Source: Rhodocyclaceae bacterium | Lineage (GTDB): Bacteria > Pseudomonadota > Gammaproteobacteria > Burkholderiales > Rhodocyclaceae | NCBI GenBank assembly: GCA_013426785.1 | Contig: JACDZI010000033.1 | Span: 1 to 33,068 of the forward strand | Direction of reading: 5' to 3' | Length of the DNA stretch: 33,068 bases | Part shown: piece by piece, positions 27,696 to 33,068 of the stretch | Position numbering within the stretch: the stretch's first letter is position 1 | Layout: each line of letters starts with the position of its first letter | Notes under the pieces: generated by a model | What the model was told of the DNA's origin: nothing | Databases searched by the model: none | The model's input: only the letters and a program-made list of their open reading frames with translations | Translations under genes and position numbers: made by a program

Positions 27696-29153
27696 TCAGT
27701 TGATGTTGTAGCGTGCCAGGAAATTGATGCGCGACATGTCACCCTTCTCCCCGACCAGCGTCTCGCGCTGTCCCCAGATGTACTCGAGGCCGATATCAAC
27801 CATCTTGACCGGATTCCAGATACCGCCAATGTGGAATTGCTGAACCTTGCGGTTCACGCCAAACTGGCCGCTGTCGAGACCGTTCACACGCGCCCAGTCG
27901 GTGTAGTCGTTGTTGTAGTTCTTCTGCGTGCCATAGACAAAATTCATGCGGAAGGTATCGCTGAACTTGCGCTGATAGCCGAGAACAACACCCAGGGCTT
28001 TTTCCATCTCGATACTATCGGTGGCAGCGTTGTAGCCGGCACCCTCGACATAGTTGAAGTAGCGGCCGATCCCGGTACCGCCTGTAACGATCCAGCTGAT
28101 AAAGTCATCGCCGACCGTCTTGATCTGGCCACTAGCAGCCAAGCCATAACCGCGTTTGCTGCGATTGAGCGTGCGGTACTCGCCATCATCACTAGGTGTC
28201 GCCGGATCATCAGCCACCAGCGTTACATCACCATTCAGCCTATGTTGATGCGAAACACCACGCAAGCTCAACGAACCCCACGTAAAAGGCTTGTCCCAAC
28301 GAACAACAAAATCCGGCACCTTTGAGAAACCGGCTGTCGTCGCGGCTCCAGTCGGGTCGAGCACATAACTCACCGAGTTTTCAATAGCCGCCGTGAAGTT
28401 GCCATACTCCGGCATCACATAGGTGTAGCGAATCTGCGGTTGGCGGATGAAGGTTCCACCGACCGGGCCATTGAAATCAACCGTCTCCGGTGTATTGTCG
28501 ATATCCATGAAGGTCGACCATGTCTGGCCGATTAGCCACGAGGGGCCGATCTGCATGTAGGCATGGCGCAGGCGGAAGTCATAGCTGTTAGTGGCCTGCT
28601 GCGTATAGATGTTCCCCAAGCTGCCATAGACGGCAGAATTCCCGGTGCGGGGATCGTTGTTGAAGTCACCTTCGACCTTGACGGAAATCTGGCCGAAGGG
28701 GCTCGGCGTTGCGCCCTCAATGCCGATACGCGAAGTACGCGCGTGCAGGTAAGTCTGGCCATCGCGCCGTGCCGCTGCACTGCCACGCAACGGGGCGTAG
28801 GGCATGAAGGTGGAGTAATCGTTGCTGCTGTGATCTCCCTTGAACTCATGTACGGCATTCAATTCGGCAACACCATAAACCCGCACCGAAGTCTCGGTTC
28901 CCGGGATGCGGAATGAGCCCGGGATATCCCCCACCACGACATTCTCCTTGGTCGAGGCCGCCATCTGGTCACGCAAATCGGCCACGTCCTTCGAGGATAC
29001 ACTGCTCTTCTTCAGCGCTTCAATCTGCTCCTGCATCATCTGCAACTGCTTTTCCAACTGGGCGATGCGCTCAGCATCGCTGGCGGCATGGGCGGCTGGG
29101 ATGGCGGCGAAACCGGCGGCCAGCAGCGCCAGCACGATGGGCTTGGTTTTCAT
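27696..29153 (-). CDS. DcaP-like outer-membrane porin
   Basis: A 485-residue beta-barrel channel resembling Acinetobacter DcaP, a trimeric porin for negatively charged small molecules such as dicarboxylates. It has a signal peptide (MKTKPIVLALLAAGFAAIPA, cleavage after AHA). A coiled coil follows (ERIAQLEKQLQMMQEQIEAL), then the DcaP-type entry GSFRIPGTETSVRVYGVAEL. Amphipathic strands fill the rest, for example the RLRHAYMQIGPSWLIGQTWS stretch, and the protein ends with a C-terminal strand INFLARYNIN. An AAGGAG site precedes the ATG. It lies 24 nt after the ABC ATPase stop, so it is the fourth gene of that operon. Confidence 0.88.
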   Translation of the reverse strand: MKTKPIVLALLAAGFAAIPAAHAASDAERIAQLEKQLQMMQEQIEALKKSSVSSKDVADLRDQMAASTKENVVVGDIPGSFRIPGTETSVRVYGVAELNAVHEFKGDHSSNDYSTFMPYAPLRGSAAARRDGQTYLHARTSRIGIEGATPSPFGQISVKVEGDFNNDPRTGNSAVYGSLGNIYTQQATNSYDFRLRHAYMQIGPSWLIGQTWSTFMDIDNTPETVDFNGPVGGTFIRQPQIRYTYVMPEYGNFTAAIENSVSYVLDPTGAATTAGFSKVPDFVVRWDKPFTWGSLSLRGVSHQHRLNGDVTLVADDPATPSDDGEYRTLNRSKRGYGLAASGQIKTVGDDFISWIVTGGTGIGRYFNYVEGAGYNAATDSIEMEKALGVVLGYQRKFSDTFRMNFVYGTQKNYNNDYTDWARVNGLDSGQFGVNRKVQQFHIGGIWNPVKMVDIGLEYIWGQRETLVGEKGDMSRINFLARYNIN

Positions 29154-29177
29154 GGGTTCTCCTTGGTTGAAAACAGG

Positions 29178-29936
29178 TTAAAAGCCGTGCCGGACCTGGG
29201 CGAGGAAGGTCTTCGCCCGCTCATGGTCCGGGTTGGTGAAAAAGTTTTCCGGCGTCGTGTCCTCGAGGATGACGCCGTGGTCGAAAAAGATCAGCCGGTC
29301 CGCCACCTCGCGGGCAAAGCCCATCTCGTGGGTAACGGCCAGCATGGTGATACCGGTGTGCGCGAGTTCGCGCATGACGCCAAGCACCTCATTGACCATC
29401 TCGGGGTCGAGCGCGGAGGTCGGCTCGTCGAACAGCAGCACCTTCGGGTCCATCGCCAATGCGCGGGCAATGGCGACACGCTGCTGCTGGCCGCCCGAGA
29501 GCTGCACCGGGTACTTGAGCGCCTGGTTGCCGAGCCCGACGCGTTCCAGCAGGGCCAGCGCCTTCGCCTCGGCCTGCGCCTTGTCCATCTTGCGCACGCG
29601 CATCGGCGCGAGCGTGATGTTGCGCAGGATCGACAAGTGCGAGAACAGGTTGAAGCTTTGGAACACCATGCCGACTTCGCGGCGGATTGCGTCAAGGTGC
29701 TTGAGGTCGTCATTGAGCTCAATGCCGTCGATGCGGATCGTGCCGGTATCGTGCGCCTCGAGCCGGTTCAGTGTGCGCAGGAAGGTGGACTTGCCGGAGC
29801 CCGAGGGCCCGACGATGGCCGTCACCTGCCCTTCGGAAAAAGTGGCGCTCACGCCCTTGAGGGCATGGAAGCTGCCGAAGTGCTTGTGCACCTCGCGGGC
29901 TTCGATGATGGTTTTGGCGCTGGCGGTCGCAGTCAT
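29178..29936 (-). CDS. Polar amino-acid ABC transporter, ATP-binding protein
   Basis: A 252-residue ATPase of the GlnQ/HisP type that drives uptake. Walker A is GPSGSGKST, the signature is [16 protein letters not shown], Walker B is [14 protein letters not shown], and the H-loop is [15 protein letters not shown]. The start is placed at 29936 (MTATASAK) because AGGAAG lies 8 nt upstream; an in-frame ATG at 29981 would overlap the permease gene. It is 10 nt after the permease stop. Confidence 0.94.
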   Translation of the reverse strand: MTATASAKTIIEAREVHKHFGSFHALKGVSATFSEGQVTAIVGPSGSGKSTFLRTLNRLEAHDTGTIRIDGIELNDDLKHLDAIRREVGMVFQSFNLFSHLSILRNITLAPMRVRKMDKAQAEAKALALLERVGLGNQALKYPVQLSGGQQQRVAIARALAMDPKVLLFDEPTSALDPEMVNEVLGVMRELAHTGITMLAVTHEMGFAREVADRLIFFDHGVILEDTTPENFFTNPDHERAKTFLAQVRHGF

Positions 29937-29946
29937 GATCGGCTTC

Positions 29947-30705
29947 CTAGCGCTTGCGCCCGACATCGAGCTGCGTCTCAAGCGCCGCCGTCAGCGTAGT
30001 AAAAGCGGTGGTAAGAATCAGGTAGATGCAGGCGGTGGTCAGGAATACCGGGATCGGCTGGTAACTCTCGGCTTGAACGCGATAACCCACCATGGTCAGC
30101 TCGACCACGCTGATGGCATAGGCCAGCGATGAGTCCTTCACCAGTGAGGCAAGGTTGTTAGCCAGCGCCGGCAGGGCGACGCGCATGCTCTGCGGCAGCA
30201 CGATGTCCATGAAAGTCTGGAGCGGCGACAGCCCCAGGGCGCGGGCCGCTTCAACCTGGCCTTGCGGTACGGCGAGGATGCCGGCACGCACGCACTCCGT
30301 GTTGTAGGCGCCAACGTTGAGCGCCAGCGCGATGGCGGCACAGCTGAAGTCGGAGATCTGCATCGATTCCGGCAAGAACTGCGGCACCGCGAGCCAGACG
30401 AACAGGATCTGCAACAGCAGCGGCGTACCGCGAATCAGCCAGACGTAGAAATCGCACAGCCAGCGGAACGGCGGAAAGGCCGACAGTTTGCCGAGGCCGG
30501 CGATCACGCCGATCACCACGCCCGCCGATCCAGCGATGAGCGTGAGCAGCACGGTGATGCGCGAACCCTCGGCGAACTGCTGCGCCGCCTGGCCGATGGG
30601 CGCCGGCGCGGCGGACAGCGGTATGGCCATGCCCCACAGGAACAGCAGGAGGCCGACCATGGCCCCCACCATCACCCAGGCCGGGTTCTGCCGGATCCAG
30701 TTCAT
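29947..30705 (-). CDS. Polar amino-acid ABC transporter, permease
   Basis: A 252-residue inner-membrane subunit of the HisMQ/GlnP type. The N-terminal helix ([20 protein letters not shown]) precedes the transport domain with [18 protein letters not shown]. The ATPase-coupling EAA loop reads [20 protein letters not shown], followed by [20 protein letters not shown]. Only one permease gene is present, so it probably works as a homodimer. It starts 14 nt after the binding-protein gene. Confidence 0.93.
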   Translation of the reverse strand: MNWIRQNPAWVMVGAMVGLLLFLWGMAIPLSAAPAPIGQAAQQFAEGSRITVLLTLIAGSAGVVIGVIAGLGKLSAFPPFRWLCDFYVWLIRGTPLLLQILFVWLAVPQFLPESMQISDFSCAAIALALNVGAYNTECVRAGILAVPQGQVEAARALGLSPLQTFMDIVLPQSMRVALPALANNLASLVKDSSLAYAISVVELTMVGYRVQAESYQPIPVFLTTACIYLILTTAFTTLTAALETQLDVGRKR

Positions 30706-30719
30706 GCCCGCGGTTCAGT

Positions 30720-31493
30720 TCAGCCGCGGCAACCGATGTCGGTCTTGAAGTACTTTTCGGACAGGGCTTTCTGCGTGCCGTTCTTGATCACTTCTGCCAG
30801 CGCGGCGTTGAGCTTGTCCATCAGTTCCTTGTTGTTCTTGCGCAGGATCATCGAGACGCGCTCGACAAACACCTGCTCGCCAGCCACCACGCCTGCGTCG
30901 GGGTTCTTCTCGATCGTGGACTTGATCAGCCACTTGTCGGAAATCCAGGCATCGGTCTTGCGGGCCTTGAGTGCGGAGAAGGCTTCCGGATCGGCCTTGT
31001 AGGTCTTCAGTTCCTTGAGGCCGGGAATCTTCTTGGCGTTGTCCATGTAGCTGGTGCCGATCTGCACTCCGACCGTCTTGTCCTTGAGGGCGGCGATGGT
31101 CAGCGGGCCATCCTTCTGCGCGGCAATGGCGCCGCCGGTGCAGTAGTGCGGGTTGGCGAAGTCGACCGCGCGGGCGCGCTCTTCGGTGTAGCCATGCGAG
31201 GCGATGGCGAAGTCAAAACGGTCCTGGCGGATCGATGCCAGCTGGGCATCGAAGGACACCACGCGCCACTCTAGCTTGAGGCCCAGTATCTTGACGATGG
31301 CCTCGGCGAGCTCGACTTCGTAGCCTGTCAGCTTCGGGCCCTCGAAGAAGTTGAAGGGATAAAAGGCGCCTTCAGTAGCGACCACCATCGTGCCGGAATC
31401 CTTGATGACGTTCCAGTCGCGCGCCTGCGCGCTGCCCATGGCCAGAACCGCAACACTCGTTATCACGCCCAGCCACTTGCTAAAGCACTTCAT
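30720..31493 (-). CDS. Polar amino-acid ABC transporter, periplasmic binding protein
   Basis: SBP_bac_3 family ligand-binding protein of 257 residues that delivers an amino acid or related compound to the permease. The signal peptide MKCFSKWLGVITSVAVLAMG is cleaved after AQA. Family motifs are YPFNFFEGPKLTGYEVELAE, the ligand-binding HGYTEERARAVDFANPHY (with the carboxylate-binding Arg), VGVQIGTSY and the DAWISDKWL stretch. The start at 31493 has AGGAGG upstream. It heads the operon binding protein, permease, ATPase, porin. Ligand cannot be read, though the dicarboxylate-type porin makes acidic compounds plausible. Confidence 0.93.
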   Translation of the reverse strand: MKCFSKWLGVITSVAVLAMGSAQARDWNVIKDSGTMVVATEGAFYPFNFFEGPKLTGYEVELAEAIVKILGLKLEWRVVSFDAQLASIRQDRFDFAIASHGYTEERARAVDFANPHYCTGGAIAAQKDGPLTIAALKDKTVGVQIGTSYMDNAKKIPGLKELKTYKADPEAFSALKARKTDAWISDKWLIKSTIEKNPDAGVVAGEQVFVERVSMILRKNNKELMDKLNAALAEVIKNGTQKALSEKYFKTDIGCRG

Positions 31494-31572
31494 ACATCCT
31501 CCTGGATAAAAACGCGGGCCCGCTCCTGCGGAACCGCCAAAATCTTGCCAACACCGGGATCCGCATTCTAGC

Positions 31573-31660
31573 GCGAGCCGGTCTGCCCACATCGAAACTT
31601 TGATTTCTGCCACCGGCCTTGCACTCTATCGTGCCAAGCGAAATGGCAGAAAGCACTTCT
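31573..31660 (+). pseudogene. Scrap of a GGDEF-domain C-terminus
   Basis: The plus-strand frame IETLISATGLALYRAKRNGRKHF-like (read in two parts: IETLISATGLA, then LYRAKRNGRKHF) matches the C-terminal end of diguanylate cyclase GGDEF domains, where the pattern is AD-x-ALY-x-AK-x-x-GRN. No GGEEF site or upstream domain exists here and no start signal is present. I read it as the remnant of a lost gene, perhaps deleted when the neighbourhood was rearranged. Confidence 0.5.
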
Positions 31661-31725
31661 CCAGTATCGGTAAATACGGAAACCGATTCGTGTCCCTGCA
31701 CAATCCAAACAAGCCCAACAAGGTG

Positions 31726-31754
31726 TTGCCATCATTTCCGTTCGTGTGTAGAAT
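31726..31754 (+). promoter_or_regulatory. Sigma70 promoter of tRNA-Glu
   Basis: -35 TTGCCA (31726-31731), 17-nt spacer, -10 TAGAAT (31749-31754). The tRNA begins about 85 nt beyond the expected start site, so a 5' leader is processed off. Confidence 0.75.
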
Positions 31755-31845
31755 TCGGCCCTCTGCACGCACACAGGATAATTTAGCTTTCTGATTCAAA
31801 GGGTTAGACAGAAGTGCTTTTGCTGTTTATCTCCAAAAAGACGAA

Positions 31846-31921
31846 GACCCTATCGTCTAGAGGCCTAGGACAACACCCTTTCACGGTGTGAACCGGGGTT
31901 CGAATCCCCGTGGGGTCGCCA
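31846..31921 (+). tRNA. tRNA-Glu (anticodon TTC), integration site
   Basis: 76 nt with encoded CCA. Acceptor GACCCTA/TGGGGTC (one T-G pair), anticodon TTC at 31880-31882 in loop CTTTCAC, T loop GGTTCGAATCC. Its 3' half is read in antisense as the last codons of the serine recombinase gene, so this tRNA is the likely attachment site of the element to the right. Confidence 0.96.
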
Positions 31922-33015
31922 GCATAACCCCACTCCCTGGGGAGATCCGATAACGGATCTCCCCAGACCGAGTGGCTGGATCGAGATACACAGTCTCGAC
32001 AAGGGTTGTGAGGAAGTCTTTCAAATGGTCGCGCGAGAGCGCTGCCATGTCCTCTGCTAGTGCGTTCAGCATCCTTCGAACGTCGCTTTCCTGGATAGCT
32101 GCCAGAGCCTTGGCGCGACTTGCTTCTTCGATCAGTTGGGCCAAGCGCTGCTGGATATCAGCACGAATCACCTCCAACTCCTCGAGCCGCCGCAGTAAGG
32201 GGCCAGGGGCACTGGTCTCCTCAACCAGGTTGGTGAGTTTCTTCATGCGGATATCGGTATCGCGCAGCTCGTTCTGTAGCCCACGAATTTCCTGACCGTC
32301 GCCTGGTTGCTGAGCTGCCCGTGCCTTTTCGGTCATGGTCGTTACCATCAGGTCGCTCCGGATATCGATGGCAACCTGCTGCAATACCGCTTCCTCGAGA
32401 ATTGAGGATCGGATGTTGGCTTTACCGATCCGATAGTTCCCTGAATTGCCATGCCATGGTTGCCCGTCTGGCGTGAGCACCTTGCCTGACAACAGATAAT
32501 CCGAGATACGGGCACGAGGGGCGCGTGATTCTCGTGCCGATTCCAATCGAGACAGAATCGCCAGAGCAGTATCCTCGGTGATCAGCGCAGGATGCGTATC
32601 GCGCTGGATGATCCACTCGGATCGAGGCCGCCTGCGGCCGACTCCAACATCCTCCTTGCCCCTGTGCATGTTCCACACCGTGTGGCCAGCATAGGTCAGC
32701 GCCGACCACTCGAGATGCGACAAGGTACTCTTGGCCAGCTCGATCCCGAGTTCATCGGCCAGCCGGCTGCCATTCTTGTTCATCGCACGACCTTGCAGCC
32801 ATTTGGCAATCTTTGGGCCAGCAATAGGGTTCAGATCAAGACGGCTCTTGGTCACTGCCTGTCCGTCACGAACTTGCCCCGTGTCGATCGAAATCAAGCG
32901 ATAACCATAGGGCGCGCGCCCGCCGGCGCGAAACCCCTGACGAACGTTCTCAGCCATGCCGGCGAGCCCCTTTTCTCGGCTCATCAGACTGTGAACCTCA
33001 TCCATCGCCTGTAGC
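31881..33015 (-). pseudogene. 5'-truncated large serine recombinase of an integrated element
   Basis: The open frame (31881-33005, 374 codons) encodes the C-terminal part of a large serine recombinase. SLMSREKGLAGMAENVRQGF followed by RAGGRAPYGYR is the junction after the catalytic domain and the start of the recombinase (PF07508) domain. A long coiled coil follows (about residues 230-310). The N-terminal resolvase domain with the catalytic Ser is missing. The frame stays coherent upstream of the ATG (QLQAMDEVHS) and breaks at a TGA where an insertion-sequence end seems to begin. The usual Zn-ribbon cysteines are absent: the 374 residues contain no Cys. The last residues ATPRGFEPRFTP are encoded by antisense tRNA-Glu, with the stop codon overlapping its anticodon. 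A functional product is unlikely. Confidence 0.8.
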
Positions 33016-33068
33016 TGTCAGCGATCGCCGTAATGGAGCCAGTTGAAGATCGGCGTATAGGAGCCAGT
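33016..33068. mobile_element. Probable terminal segment of an IS21-type insertion sequence
   Basis: Begins TGTCAGCGATCG exactly where the recombinase frame breaks. It contains two 21-nt direct repeats (33023-33043 and 33048-33068, 18 of 21 identical, each GATCG..CGTA..GGAGCCAGT) at a 25-nt period. TG ends followed by multiple terminal repeats that bind the transposase are typical of the IS21 family. The transposase genes would lie beyond the window, so the family call is inference. Confidence 0.5.

Larger units (their letters stand above)
31494..31845. other. Intergenic region between ABC operon and tRNA-Glu
   Basis: Besides the GGDEF scrap and tRNA-Glu promoter listed separately, it holds a minus-strand TAGAAT (31570-31565) that could be the -10 of the ABC operon, about 72 nt before the binding-protein ATG, with no good -35. 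A G+C-rich palindrome GCGGGCCCGC near 31520 lies in that gene's leader. Confidence 0.5.

Noticed and set aside
26132-27829. A 565-codon version of the EamA protein
   Set aside because: The first ~266 codons run through marC and the repeat hairpin in the wrong frame. The real EamA start is the ATG at 27031, coupled to the marC stop.
31600-31794. A 64-codon plus-strand ORF before tRNA-Glu as a real gene
   Set aside because: It starts on a TTG without a ribosome-binding site, its only recognisable part is the GGDEF scrap, and it runs through the tRNA-Glu promoter.

Overview
The window looks like the chromosome of a high-GC betaproteobacterium that stores polyhydroxyalkanoate. The gene types and their order (tgt-yajC-secD-secF, a class I phaC-phaB-phaR cluster, rnr-HEAT-rlmB, a DcaP-type porin, a zf-CHCC protein beside ilvE and waaF) suggest Rhodocyclales or a close relative. 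That placement is inference, since no rRNA gene is present.

Layout, left to right. 1-302 holds no gene I can recognise. 303-5336 (+) carries tgt, the Sec accessory genes yajC-secD-secF and a cytochrome b561-type membrane protein. 5412-7622 (-) carries purB, a DUF2322-like gene and a C-terminal-haem cytochrome c. 7746-9866 holds a GST (+) converging on mnmA and a Nudix hydrolase (-). 9936-12477 (+) runs ilvE, zf-CHCC, waaF, NTF2-like, followed by an EAL-HDOD protein and a tiny Cys-rich protein (to 13951). tRNA-Leu(CAG) (-) is divergent from rnr-HEAT-rlmB (+). bamD (-) and rluD-pgeF (+) are divergent with touching start codons. 20031-25934 (+) is phaC-phaB-phaR-rimO-FAD oxidase, followed by tRNA-Ala(GGC). 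26132-31493 (-) holds a polar amino-acid ABC transporter followed by a DcaP-like porin, then marC and an EamA transporter. 31494-31845 is intergenic with a GGDEF-domain scrap and the tRNA-Glu promoter. tRNA-Glu(TTC) at 31846-31921 is the edge of an integrated element: a serine recombinase ends antisense inside the tRNA, and its 5' part is cut off at 33015 by what looks like the end of an IS21-type insertion sequence.

How genes work together. phaC and phaB make PHB from acetoacetyl-CoA, and PhaR is the cluster's repressor. A palindrome of the form published for PhaR binding lies inside the phaC promoter. The ABC transporter and porin are one probable transcription unit that would give a path across both membranes.

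The strongest unexplained signal is a dispersed 24-nt repeat, seen eight times at 21/24 or better plus two weaker copies. It occurs in both orientations, mostly inside conserved genes without breaking frame, and once as an inverted pair forming a probable terminator. Nothing annotated here explains it. Its density, orientation-independence and placement resemble DNA-uptake sequences of Neisseriaceae and Pasteurellaceae.
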